NCBI GenBank assembly: GCA_017452785.1
Contig: JAFTLT010000051.1
Coordinates: 1-64,000 of the forward strand
Origin: Clostridia bacterium
GTDB taxonomy: Bacteria; Bacillota; Clostridia; Oscillospirales; Acutalibacteraceae
Length of the DNA: 64,000 nt
Reading direction: 5' to 3'
The position numbers and the translations under genes are program-made. The stretch's first letter is position 1; each line of letters opens with the position of its first letter. Shown here piece by piece: positions 31,940 to 40,149 of the stretch. The notes under the pieces are model-generated. The model was not told where the DNA came from. It did no database searches and was given only the letters and a program-made list of their open reading frames with translations.

Positions 31940-33322
31940 ATGAAAAAACTCATCAAAAACGGTACCGTAGTATTTGAGCACGAAGAAAAAAAGGTTGATC
32001 TTCTCATTGACGGCGAAAAAATTTCAGCCATACTTGCTCCCGGCTCATATGAGGGCGAAGCTGAAATAATTGATGCCGAGGGACTTTATGTTATGCCCGG
32101 TACCATTGACCCCCATATGCACTTAGGTCTTTATAAGCCTCTTGGTGATGCCTTCAGATATGACACACCCCGTCAGGCTATAGGCGGTCTGACAACTCTT
32201 ATCAACTATCACAGGGGCAAGGGCAACTACTTTGAAACTGTCAAGGAAGCCATAGACGATGGCGAAAACAACTCTCTTGTGGACTTTGCCATTTCCCTTG
32301 GTCTGTGCGCAAAGGTGCATCTTAAACAGATTGAAGGCTATATTGAAGAATTAGGTATCACTTCTTTCAAGTTTTTCTTCGATAAGCAGGATATAGCACA
32401 TCTTTTCTATGATATTCCCAAAGAAGAAGCCCTCACTCTTGATAAGGCTGACCTTTACTATATTTTAAAGCAGCTTCGTGAGATTTCACCAAAACTTCTT
32501 CTTTGCGTTCACTGTGAAGACCCTGATGTTTTCCGTGCCCTTGAAAGAGAGCTCAAGGAAAAGGATATCAACAAATATTCCCTTGCAAATTTCGGTAAGA
32601 CAAGACCCACCTTTGTTGAAACAGCCTGTGTTGCTGACTCAATGTGGATAAACAGTGTTGTTGACGGTAATATGTACGTGGTACACACAGCGGCAGGCAG
32701 CACCGTTGAAATGTATGAAACTCTCAAGGCGAAATTCGGTGGCAATGTAACTCTCGAAACCTGTCCGCAGTATCTTACTCTCACAGACGAAGCCGAGGCA
32801 GGACTTCTTGCTAAGGTTAATCCGCCGCTTCATGCACAAAGTGACATCGAAGCCCTTTGGGAGGGTATAAGAAACGGCAGTGTCAAGACTATGGGCACAG
32901 ATAATGTGCCTGTTGACAAGGCTAAGAAATATGAGCGTGGTGACGATATCTGGGGTGTTTATGTCGGCTTTGGCGGCCCCGGCATGATATTGCCCGTGCT
33001 TCTTAGTGAAGGCTATCATAAGAGGAATATTCCTCTTCACACACTCTCTCAGGTTAACAGCATCAACACAGCAAGAATTTTCGGCCTTGAAGACAAGGGT
33101 GAAATTGCCATAGGCAAAGATGCTGACCTTGCAATTGTTGACTTAGACCTTGAACGCACAATCACACCTGAGCTTTTCGGTTACAGTGATTTTTCAATTT
33201 ATGAGGGCATGACCTTCAAGGGTTGGCCGAAATACACTCTTTCAAGAGGTGAGGTTATTCAGAAAGATGGAGTTATCACTGCTGAGTGCGGCAGAGGCAA
33301 ATATATAAGAAGAAGCATTTAA
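31940..33322 (+). CDS. Hydantoinase / dihydropyrimidinase-family cyclic amidohydrolase
   Basis: A 460-aa enzyme of the amidohydrolase superfamily that opens cyclic ureides. All ligands of the D-hydantoinase/DHPase binuclear metal centre can be placed: His59 and His61 (GTIDPHMHLG), Lys144 for carbamylation (ITSFKFFFD), His181 (LCVHCEDP), His239 (YVVHTAAGST) and Asp311 (MGTDNVP). Hydantoins, dihydropyrimidines and allantoin are known family substrates. The tight coupling to a carbamoyl-amino-acid hydrolase favours a hydantoin or dihydropyrimidine. It ends the first transcript; an AAACGGG/CCCGTTT structure (33340-33382) follows. Confidence 0.87.
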   Translation: MKKLIKNGTVVFEHEEKKVDLLIDGEKISAILAPGSYEGEAEIIDAEGLYVMPGTIDPHMHLGLYKPLGDAFRYDTPRQAIGGLTTLINYHRGKGNYFETVKEAIDDGENNSLVDFAISLGLCAKVHLKQIEGYIEELGITSFKFFFDKQDIAHLFYDIPKEEALTLDKADLYYILKQLREISPKLLLCVHCEDPDVFRALERELKEKDINKYSLANFGKTRPTFVETACVADSMWINSVVDGNMYVVHTAAGSTVEMYETLKAKFGGNVTLETCPQYLTLTDEAEAGLLAKVNPPLHAQSDIEALWEGIRNGSVKTMGTDNVPVDKAKKYERGDDIWGVYVGFGGPGMILPVLLSEGYHKRNIPLHTLSQVNSINTARIFGLEDKGEIAIGKDADLAIVDLDLERTITPELFGYSDFSIYEGMTFKGWPKYTLSRGEVIQKDGVITAECGRGKYIRRSI

Positions 33323-33420
33323 CTTAATATTCTTAAATAAAACGGGTGTTTTTAAGCTGTAACGGCTTAGAGATGCCCGTTTGTAAATTATTGCATTTTG
33401 TTAAAAATAGCTGAAAAATC

Positions 33421-33449
33421 TTGCTTTTAGGTTTTTGCTGTGTTAAAAT
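33421..33449 (+). promoter_or_regulatory. Internal promoter ahead of the MmgE/PrpD and dlt-like genes
   Basis: TTGCTT (33421-33426), a 17-bp spacer and TAAAAT (33444-33449). Upstream in the 166-bp gap, AAACGGG (33340-33346) pairs with CCCGTTT (33376-33382) with an inner TAAGC/GCTTA stem. This could be a weak terminator or processing site, since it lacks a good T-run. The two halves of the cluster may be partly independent. Confidence 0.6.
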
Positions 33450-33488
33450 TAGGATTGGTGTATTTTGCGATGAAAGGTAAAAGACGAA

Positions 33489-34844
33489 ATGATACACGCA
33501 ACAAAGATATTAAGTGAATTTTCATATAATCTGAAATATGAAGATCTGCCTCCCGAAGTGGTGGAAACCACCAAGAAGTATATTGCAGACTATTATGCCG
33601 CCGCTTTCGCAGGCCTAAAGGTCAACACTGCATTTAACAATGCGGTTAATGAGGTTATTCTTGATATGGGCGGCAAGCAGGAGTGCGACTTCATATTTTC
33701 GCAAGAGCGACTTCCTGCACCTAATGCAGCATTTCTCAGTGCCTGCTATGCACACGGTGCTGATATGGATGACGGCAACCGTAAGGCTATGGGTCATGTG
33801 GGTGCTCATGTTATTTCTGCTGTGCTGACTCTCAGCCAGATTTTGCCGATAAACGGCAAGGATATTATCACTGCAATTAATGTTGGCTATGAGGTTTATA
33901 ACAGAGTTGCTGCAGCAGTGCAGCCGGGACTCGTGCACAGAGGCTTTCATTCAACGGGTACTGCGGGAGCAATTGCCTGCGGTGCAGCTGCGGCAAAGCT
34001 CATGGGTATGGATGAAGAGGGTATATATAACACAATGGCACTTTCGGCAATTCAGGCAAGCGGACTTATTATCATTGCCGAAAGCGGACAGTGCTGCAAG
34101 CCGATAAATCCTGCCAATGCGGCTAAAACAGGCATAATCTCCGCAAGAATTATTGCAAAGGGAATAAAAAGCTCGGAATTTCCGCTTGAAAGCAAAAAAG
34201 GCTTTTTTCACGCTATGAGTGATGAGCTTGACGAAAGAATGATAATCGACGATCTGGGCGAAACCTTCACAATCTGTGAAAGCTATATGAAGCCATATCC
34301 CTCATGCAGACACACTCACTGCGGCATAGAGTGCGCACTGAAAATAAGAGAAGAGCTTCCCGAAAACGCCGATATAAAAGAAGTCAGAGTTTATATTTAT
34401 AAAAATGCAATTGATATAGCAGGGCAGATTGAAGTGCCCAAGATCAATGACGATGCCAAATTTTCAGTGCATTATTCTTTGGCTGTGGCTCTTTTAAGGG
34501 GACACTTCGGTCTTGACGACCTTGATATATCAAAGGCTGATGATGAGCTTATCAGGCTGATTTATTCAATTAAGCTTATAGAAGACCCGTCAATGGAAAA
34601 GCGTGACGAGGGAATAAGAGGCTGCAGAGTGGTTGTCATTCTCAGTGATGGCAGTGAATATGAAAAGACAGTCCTCATCCCCTTAGGCGATGCTGCAAAT
34701 CCTCTGTCGTGGGATGACATAAGAGAAAAGCTGAGTTTATGCAGTCAGGGGCTGATAAGTGAAGCTCAGCAAAGCACACTTATAAAAAATATCAATTCTT
34801 TAGAAAACTGTGACAGTATAAAAACAATCAACCTTTATAATTAA
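33489..34844 (+). CDS. MmgE/PrpD-family dehydratase or decarboxylase
   Basis: A 451-aa protein of the family that includes 2-methylcitrate dehydratase PrpD, cis-aconitate decarboxylase and iminodisuccinate epimerase. The family core is intact: ACYAHGADMDDGNRKAMGHV, HRGFHSTGTAGAIACGAAAAK and the C-terminal lid segment. Members act on small polycarboxylic acids or amino-dicarboxylates. It opens the second transcript and is 16 nt ahead of the adenylating enzyme gene. In this context it may modify the acid released by the upstream hydrolases before activation. This is inference. Confidence 0.85.
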   Translation: MIHATKILSEFSYNLKYEDLPPEVVETTKKYIADYYAAAFAGLKVNTAFNNAVNEVILDMGGKQECDFIFSQERLPAPNAAFLSACYAHGADMDDGNRKAMGHVGAHVISAVLTLSQILPINGKDIITAINVGYEVYNRVAAAVQPGLVHRGFHSTGTAGAIACGAAAAKLMGMDEEGIYNTMALSAIQASGLIIIAESGQCCKPINPANAAKTGIISARIIAKGIKSSEFPLESKKGFFHAMSDELDERMIIDDLGETFTICESYMKPYPSCRHTHCGIECALKIREELPENADIKEVRVYIYKNAIDIAGQIEVPKINDDAKFSVHYSLAVALLRGHFGLDDLDISKADDELIRLIYSIKLIEDPSMEKRDEGIRGCRVVVILSDGSEYEKTVLIPLGDAANPLSWDDIREKLSLCSQGLISEAQQSTLIKNINSLENCDSIKTINLYN

Positions 34845-34860
34845 AAAGGAGGACGGTTAA

Positions 34861-36321
34861 ATGACATCAATAGTTTCTGCATTGGCAAAGTACGCTGAGG
34901 AAAGACCTGACAGAGTAGCAGTCATTGCAAATGATAATAAAATCACCTACGGTGAGCTTTGGAAAGAGGTTCAGGGCTTTGCTGCATATATCGGCTCTTT
35001 CGGTTTTGAGAAAGGCTCAAGAATTATTGTAAAGTCCGACTCAGATATCTGGTTTGCTGTTTCATGCATGGCTATACATCTCAGCGGTAACACTCATGTA
35101 CCCCTTGAAAAAACAATCGGTGTGGGCGGTCTTGAGGATGTTGCATCACAGCTGAGCGCTTCAATGGTCATTTCAAACATCGAAGCAAACGGCGAGTTTA
35201 CATTAGTTGACTCTGCAAAGGTGCGTGAGCTCGGCAGAGAATATTACAAAGAAGGACTTGAGATTTCCTTCCCCACAAGCGATATGACCTGCGACATTAT
35301 GTTCACCACAGGCACCACAGGCAAATCAAAGGGCGTTGCCGTGTCACACAGGGCTGTTGTTGCTGTTTCAGAAAATGTTCAGTACGGCGCGGGCATCATT
35401 GAGGATAATGTTTACCTCGTTCCCGCCCCCATAAATCATGCCTCAGCTATAAGAAAGCTTTATGTGAGCATTCTCACAGGCACAACAGTTGTGCTGCTTG
35501 ACGGCTTTAAGGATATAAGAAAGTTTTATAAATGCATTGAGGATTACGGTGTAACATCAATTCTTATGCCTCCTGCAGCAGTAAGAATGTTGCTTCTTCT
35601 TTCAAAGAAACAGCTTGCAAAATATTCCTCACAGCTTCATCACATTCACACAGGTTCTGCCGCATTCCCTGAGGCTGACAAAGAAACCCTATGCCAGATT
35701 TTGCCCGAAACAAAGCTCTATTTTGCTTACGGCTCGTCTGAGGCGGGCTGCGTGAGTATGTTTGACTATTCACAGCACAAGGGCCTTATCAGCTGTGTGG
35801 GCAAGCCAAACAAAAACGCTCATATTTTTATCGTTGACGACGACCGCAAGGAAATTAAGTCAAGCAAAACCAATCAGGGTCTCATTGCTATAAGCGGCGA
35901 TATGACAATGCAGGGCTATTATAACGAGCCTGAGCTGACTAAAGAGGTGCTCGTTGACGGTGTGGTTTACACCAATGATATGGGCTATATCGACGATGAT
36001 GGCTTTGTCTATATGCTTGGCAGACGTGGTGACGTTATCAGCATAGGCGGTCTTAAAATTGCCCCTACAGAGGTGGAAAACATTGTTCTTCGCTTTCCGG
36101 GAATTGCAGAGTGTGCATGCTTTGCAGTTGAGGACAGAATGGGCGGCTGTGTGCCGAAGCTCAATATTGTTGAGCAGAAGGGTGCAGATGTTGACATAAC
36201 AGAGCTTAAAAAGTTTATGGCTCAGTATCTGGAGGCATTTAAGGTGCCAAAGCTCGTTGAAAAGACTGATGAAATTCCCAAAACTGCAAACGGTAAAATT
36301 AACCGTAAGGTTCTCAGGTGA
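34861..36321 (+). CDS. AMP-binding (acyl/aminoacyl-adenylating) enzyme, dltA-like position
   Basis: A 486-aa adenylate-forming enzyme with the core motifs in order: A3 FTTGTTGKSKG (about residues 148-158), APINHASA, A5 FAYGSSEAG, A7 YTNDMGYIDDDG, A8 GRRGDVISIGGLKIAP and A10 lysine in PKTANGKINRK. Such enzymes couple a carboxylic or amino acid to AMP and load it on CoA or a carrier protein. DltA (D-alanine) has this domain and is followed by dltB, dltC and dltD; here ACP, MBOAT and a DltD/SGNH-like protein follow. GSSEAG at A5 is more like acyl-CoA ligases than DltA, so the substrate need not be D-alanine. AAGGAGG precedes the start. Confidence 0.85.
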   Translation: MTSIVSALAKYAEERPDRVAVIANDNKITYGELWKEVQGFAAYIGSFGFEKGSRIIVKSDSDIWFAVSCMAIHLSGNTHVPLEKTIGVGGLEDVASQLSASMVISNIEANGEFTLVDSAKVRELGREYYKEGLEISFPTSDMTCDIMFTTGTTGKSKGVAVSHRAVVAVSENVQYGAGIIEDNVYLVPAPINHASAIRKLYVSILTGTTVVLLDGFKDIRKFYKCIEDYGVTSILMPPAAVRMLLLLSKKQLAKYSSQLHHIHTGSAAFPEADKETLCQILPETKLYFAYGSSEAGCVSMFDYSQHKGLISCVGKPNKNAHIFIVDDDRKEIKSSKTNQGLIAISGDMTMQGYYNEPELTKEVLVDGVVYTNDMGYIDDDGFVYMLGRRGDVISIGGLKIAPTEVENIVLRFPGIAECACFAVEDRMGGCVPKLNIVEQKGADVDITELKKFMAQYLEAFKVPKLVEKTDEIPKTANGKINRKVLR

Positions 36322-36398
36322 GCCCATGCTATTGACAATATGGAAATAATAATATAAACTATTAAGGTGAGATATAACAAAAATTTAAGAGGTGCAAA

Positions 36399-36629
36399 AT
36401 GGAAAAATTACTTGAAATTCTCGGACAGATAAGAAGCGACATCGATTTCACTAAAGAAACAACACTCGTTGATGACGGTGTGCTTGATTCATTTGACATT
36501 GTTTCAATCGTAAGTGAGCTGACAATGGAATATGATATTGATATTTCTATTGATGATATGACAGCTGAAAACTTCAACAGTGCTGAAGCTATGCACGAAA
36601 TGATTCTCAGAATTCAGGACGAGGACTGA
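36399..36629 (+). CDS. Acyl/aminoacyl carrier protein, dltC-like
   Basis: A 76-aa acidic four-helix carrier. The phosphopantetheine serine is Ser31 in DDGVLDSFDIV, and this form (G-x-LDS) resembles both DltC and stand-alone ACPs of NRPS-like systems rather than the GADSL of fatty-acid ACP. It lies between the adenylating enzyme and the MBOAT gene, as expected for the shuttle that hands the activated group to the membrane enzyme. A 77-bp gap separates it from the gene before. Confidence 0.9.
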   Translation: MEKLLEILGQIRSDIDFTKETTLVDDGVLDSFDIVSIVSELTMEYDIDISIDDMTAENFNSAEAMHEMILRIQDED

Positions 36630-36642
36630 TAAAATTTACCGT

Positions 36643-36667
36643 AAGCAGCTTGGAAAAACAGCTGCTT
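36643..36667 (+). other. Intercistronic hairpin
   Basis: AAGCAGCT (36643-36650) and AGCTGCTT (36660-36667) make a perfect 8-bp stem between the carrier-protein and MBOAT genes with no T-run after it. It is more likely an mRNA processing or stability structure, giving high carrier-protein levels relative to the membrane protein, than a terminator. Confidence 0.5.
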
Positions 36668-36689
36668 ATGTGTGTTAAGGAGTAATAAT

Positions 36690-38300
36690 ATGGCTTATAC
36701 GTCATTAGGATTTCTTGGCTTTTTAGGGCTTGTTATACTGGTTTACTACCTTGTGCCTAAAAAATATCAGTGGGCGGTGCTGCTCACGGCGAGCTATATC
36801 TTCTATCTTTTCAGCGGTGTGGCTCAGCTTGCTTTTATTCTCGGCACAACAGTGGTGACATATGTTTCAGCCTTGCTTATGCAAAAAAAGCGTGATGCCT
36901 ATAAAGCAGAATTGGCAGCAATAGGCCCGGACATAACAAGAGAAAAAAAGCAGGAGCTTAAAAAGACAGCAGGAAACAAAATCCGCAGAGTGCAGTTTGC
37001 ATCTGTTATAGCAGTGCTTCTTGTGCTTGCAGTTGTGAAATATCTCAACTTTGCAATTGAGAGCACCAACACAATTTTTAATGTGTTTAACATTGATGCT
37101 TACTTGTCTCCCGTTGAAAAAATGATAGTTCCCTTGGGCATTTCATTCTATTCATTTCAGGCTATGGGTTATCTTATTGACATCGGCAGAGGCAGATATG
37201 CTGCAGAAAAGCATTTCGGCAGACTGGCACTCTTCCTGTCATTCTTCCCCACAATTGTGCAGGGACCTATCAACCGTTACGGCGATCTGGGTGCACAATT
37301 CAATAAAGAGCACAGCTTCGATTATGATAATCTGAAATTCGGTGCACAGCTTATGCTCTGGGGCTTCTTTAAAAAGATGGTTATTGCTGACCGTGCCGCA
37401 CCGGCAGTGGCTGCGATTTTCGGCAGCAACTATGCAGACTATAACGGTTCGGTTTATTTCTTCGGCATGCTTATGTATGTTCTGCAGATTTACTGCGACT
37501 TCTCAGGCGGCATCGATATAGCAAGGGGTGCTGCACAGACTTTAGGCTTCAATCTGCCGCAGAACTTTGAAAGACCCTATTTCTCAACAAGTGTTGCAGA
37601 TTATTGGCGCAGGTGGCACGCCACTCTTGGCGCATGGATGCGTGAATATGTGTTCTATCCCGTCATGCTCTCAAAGCCACTGACAAAAATAAGCAAGGCA
37701 CTGAGAAAATCCGGTAAGGCAAAGCTGGCTAAGTTAGTACCCTCAGTAGTGACACCCTTTGTGGTTTTCTTCCTTATAGGTATATGGCACGGAGCTAACT
37801 GGAAATATGTTGCTTTCGGTTTATATAATGCCACAATAGTTGCAGGCAGTGTTGCTCTTGCGCCCGTTTTCAAAAAGGCAATAGAAAAGCTTCATATAAA
37901 CACTGAGGCCTTTAGCTGGAAGCTTTTTACAATAGTGCGCACCTTCCTTGTGCTCGGCATATCAAAAATACTTGTCAAATCACCGGGTCTTAAGGCTGCA
38001 CTTCACATAATAAAGAGCATTTTCACCGAGGTGGATTTAGACTTTGTCTTTGGCCTCGACGGAAAGATTTTCTCTTTGGGTATTGATGAAAAGAATATGT
38101 TTGTGCTCTTTGTTGCAGTTCTTATCCTTTTAGGTGTCAGCGTTCTGCAGGAAAATGGCATGAAGATGCGTGAAACCCTGTCAAAGCAGAATATAGTTTT
38201 CCGTTGGGCAGTGTATTTTATAGCTCTGATATTTGTGCTTGTTTTCGGCATTTACGGACCTGCCTATGATGCCGCAGACTTTATCTACGGGGCTTATTAA
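36690..38300 (+). CDS. MBOAT-family membrane O-acyltransferase, DltB/AlgI-like
   Basis: A 536-aa polytopic membrane protein. MBOAT hallmarks are LGISFYSFQAMGYLIDI, YCDFSGGIDIARG, NFERPYFSTSVADYWRRW followed by HATLGAWMREYVFYP, and the catalytic-histidine segment FLIGIWHGANWKYVAFGLYN (His near residue 367). DltB/AlgI/PatA members move an acyl or aminoacyl group from a cytoplasmic donor to an acceptor outside. The ATG at 36690 follows AAGGAG. The neighbours upstream (carrier) and downstream (SGNH) match both dlt and alginate/peptidoglycan acetylation systems, but the dedicated carrier and adenylating enzyme favour a dlt-type mechanism. Confidence 0.92.
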   Translation: MAYTSLGFLGFLGLVILVYYLVPKKYQWAVLLTASYIFYLFSGVAQLAFILGTTVVTYVSALLMQKKRDAYKAELAAIGPDITREKKQELKKTAGNKIRRVQFASVIAVLLVLAVVKYLNFAIESTNTIFNVFNIDAYLSPVEKMIVPLGISFYSFQAMGYLIDIGRGRYAAEKHFGRLALFLSFFPTIVQGPINRYGDLGAQFNKEHSFDYDNLKFGAQLMLWGFFKKMVIADRAAPAVAAIFGSNYADYNGSVYFFGMLMYVLQIYCDFSGGIDIARGAAQTLGFNLPQNFERPYFSTSVADYWRRWHATLGAWMREYVFYPVMLSKPLTKISKALRKSGKAKLAKLVPSVVTPFVVFFLIGIWHGANWKYVAFGLYNATIVAGSVALAPVFKKAIEKLHINTEAFSWKLFTIVRTFLVLGISKILVKSPGLKAALHIIKSIFTEVDLDFVFGLDGKIFSLGIDEKNMFVLFVAVLILLGVSVLQENGMKMRETLSKQNIVFRWAVYFIALIFVLVFGIYGPAYDAADFIYGAY

Positions 38301-38315
38301 GGGAGGAATAAAACT

Positions 38316-39377
38316 ATGAAAAATAAAAAGTTAGTTCGCTCTCTTGTGTTTGCAGTGCTTGTGTTTGCACTTTTGCTCACTCTTTGTGATTTATTTGAAT
38401 ATAACAATGACCACTCTTCTCAGCGTCTTCAGACCTATCAGGATCTTGACAGAAACTCCGTCGATGCCCTCATTCTCGGCACAAGCGGCATGGATCGCTT
38501 CTGGATTGGTGCAAAGGCATATGAGGAGCACGGAATGACGGTGTACCCCATAACGGTTGAAGCTATGCCCTCGTGGGTTACAATCCCCATGCTCAAAGAG
38601 GCAACAAAAAGACAAAACCCCAAAGTGGTGGTTGTTGACCTTCGTTCATTTGTGGGTGATTATCCCAGCAATTCAACTAAATTTGACATTCATTCAAGAC
38701 GAGCAATTGATATACTGGACTTCTTTTCACTGACAAGATTTGAGGCTATAGCCAACACTCACAAGACCATCCGTCTGGCGGAGGTTGAGGATGCACCTGT
38801 GATAGACCTGTCATATTTCCTGACATTTATCAGGTACCACGGAATGTGGGAAGAGGACGGCTTCTCATTTGATGAACTGAAAAATCCCAAGTCAAAATAT
38901 ATGGGCTTTTATATGCATCCCACATGGACAGTGAGTCCCATGGTCGATTACACACCTACGGTTGACACTGACGAGAGAATACCTCTTGAGCCTCTTTGTC
39001 AGTATTGGCTCGACGAATTCCTCAGCTACACCGAAAAGCAGGATTACGAGGTCATGTTTATGCAGACACCGAGTACCCGCACAAGAAACGAAGCAGGCAG
39101 ACTCAACACCCTCAAGGATTATCTCACCGAAAAGGGCTATGAATGTCTGGTGCTCGACATTGACGAAAACATTTATGACCTTGAGACAGATTTTTACAAT
39201 GACGGTCATGTCAACTATTACGGTGCTGAAAAATTCACTGAATGGTTTGCGAAATATCTCAAGGAAAATTATGAACTGCCCGACCGCAGAGGCGACGAGA
39301 AGTGCGAGGATTGGGAAGGCGTTTATGATGTGATTAAGGATCAGGTTAAGGTTTACGAGGAAAGCCTTGCAAAATAA
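38316..39377 (+). CDS. DltD/SGNH-like extracytoplasmic acyltransfer protein
   Basis: A 353-aa protein with one N-terminal membrane helix (about residues 9-25) and an extracytoplasmic SGNH-hydrolase-like domain. The first block is ALILGTSGMDRFW with the candidate nucleophile serine (about residues 52-60), and the last is NDGHVNYYGAEKFTEW (about 295-310), carrying the Asp-x-x-His-type pair (here DGH). It is the expected partner of an MBOAT protein: DltD, AlgJ/X and PatB occupy the same place. The acceptor polymer (teichoic acid, polysaccharide or peptidoglycan) cannot be told. It is the last gene of the cluster, 15 nt after the MBOAT gene. Confidence 0.8.
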   Translation: MKNKKLVRSLVFAVLVFALLLTLCDLFEYNNDHSSQRLQTYQDLDRNSVDALILGTSGMDRFWIGAKAYEEHGMTVYPITVEAMPSWVTIPMLKEATKRQNPKVVVVDLRSFVGDYPSNSTKFDIHSRRAIDILDFFSLTRFEAIANTHKTIRLAEVEDAPVIDLSYFLTFIRYHGMWEEDGFSFDELKNPKSKYMGFYMHPTWTVSPMVDYTPTVDTDERIPLEPLCQYWLDEFLSYTEKQDYEVMFMQTPSTRTRNEAGRLNTLKDYLTEKGYECLVLDIDENIYDLETDFYNDGHVNYYGAEKFTEWFAKYLKENYELPDRRGDEKCEDWEGVYDVIKDQVKVYEESLAK

Positions 39378-39395
39378 TTTTATATGTACTTTTTT

Positions 39396-39518
39396 GCCTT
39401 CCCCTATGGTAGGGGAAGGTGTCACAAAGTGACGGATGAGGTGAGTTTAGATGAACTTATAGCAACCTCATCCGACTGCCTGACGGCAGCCACCTTCCCC
39501 TTCAAAAAAGGGGAAGGC
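39396..39518. repeat. REP-like palindromic repeat, copy A
   Basis: A 123-bp unit bounded by GCCTTCCCC and GGGGAAGGC. In order it holds the hairpins CCTTCCCCT/AGGGGAAGG, GTCAC/GTGAC, a long GGATGAGGT/ACCTCATCC stem, CTGCC/GGCAG and ACCTTCCCC/GGGGAAGG. It also probably terminates the upstream operon. Copy B differs at only a few positions. Confidence 0.88.
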
Positions 39519-39559
39519 TTTTTGTGTGCGTGACGATATGTAATAAAGGTTGTGTGAAT

Positions 39560-39922
39560 ATGGATAAAATGCATAACAAAAACCTAATACCAAATGCAAA
39601 AGAACTCAGAAAAAATATGACACCGCAAGAAAGACATTTATGGTATGATTTCTTAAAGAGTTTGCCTGTAACAGTAAAGCGTCAGCAAGTAATAGGCAAA
39701 TACATAGTTGATTTTTACATTGCAAAAGCAAATTTAGTTATTGAAATTGACGGTTCGCAGCATTATGAAGAGAAAAGCCAAAAAAACGATGCAGTTAGGG
39801 ATGAATATCTGGGCGGTTTTGGGTTGAAGGTAATGAGATTTTCAAACTATGATATAAACACTAATTTTGATGGCGTTTGTCAGATGATATGGCATTATGT
39901 TTTTGATATTTGCAAAGTGTAA
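39560..39922 (+). CDS. DUF559 (Vsr-like PD-(D/E)xK) endonuclease-domain protein
   Basis: A 120-aa protein made of the DUF559 domain only: NAKELRKNMTPQERHLWYDF, the catalytic-type block KRQQVIGKYIVDFYI, then NLVIEIDGSQHYEE, and a C-terminal GLKVMRFSNYDI. The D-E-x-D residues match very-short-patch-repair and PD-(D/E)xK nucleases. The function of this family is not established. The ATG at 39560 follows AAAGGT; an upstream in-frame ATG would start inside the flank of repeat copy A. The gene fills the space between two nearly identical REP-like repeats, so gene and repeats look like one cassette. Confidence 0.85.
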   Translation: MDKMHNKNLIPNAKELRKNMTPQERHLWYDFLKSLPVTVKRQQVIGKYIVDFYIAKANLVIEIDGSQHYEEKSQKNDAVRDEYLGGFGLKVMRFSNYDINTNFDGVCQMIWHYVFDICKV

Positions 39923-39937
39923 GTAGTAACCGACTTA

Positions 39938-40058
39938 GCCTTCCCCTCTCAGGGGAAGGTGTCACGAAGTGACGGATGAGGTGAGTTTAGATGAACTTAC
40001 AGCAACCTCATCCGACTGCCTGACGGCAGCCACCTTCCCCTTCAAAAAAGGGGAAGGC
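39938..40058. repeat. REP-like palindromic repeat, copy B
   Basis: A 121-bp direct copy of the unit at 39396, with the same five hairpins and the same boundaries. Differences are confined to the loop of the first hairpin and two single bases (CACGAAG for CACAAAG, TTACAG for TTATAG). The 3' hairpin plus T-rich tail would terminate the DUF559 transcript. Confidence 0.88.
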
Positions 40059-40114
40059 TATTTATTTTTTTACACAAATCCCCTAAATATATTCAAAAAA
40101 TATTCACATAAATA

Positions 40115-40143
40115 TTGACGAAAAATGCACTTAGTGGTATTAT
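40115..40143 (+). promoter_or_regulatory. Promoter of the giant surface protein
   Basis: TTGACG (40115-40120), a 17-bp spacer and TATTAT (40138-40143). A second possible -10, TATAAT, lies at 40151-40156. Confidence 0.65.
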
Positions 40144-40149
40144 TATTAT

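Noticed and set aside
34861-39377. Plain D-alanylation operon (dltABCD)
   Set aside because: Gene order, the A5 motif of the adenylating enzyme and the catabolic neighbours differ from the standard operon, so dlt symbols were not given.
38892-39425. 177-codon minus-strand frame opposite the DltD-like gene
   Set aside because: It covers a conserved gene and a palindromic repeat, and shows no ribosome site or family motif.
39396-40058. Insertion sequence
   Set aside because: No transposase is encoded, and the repeats are internally palindromic direct copies, not terminal inverted repeats with target duplications.
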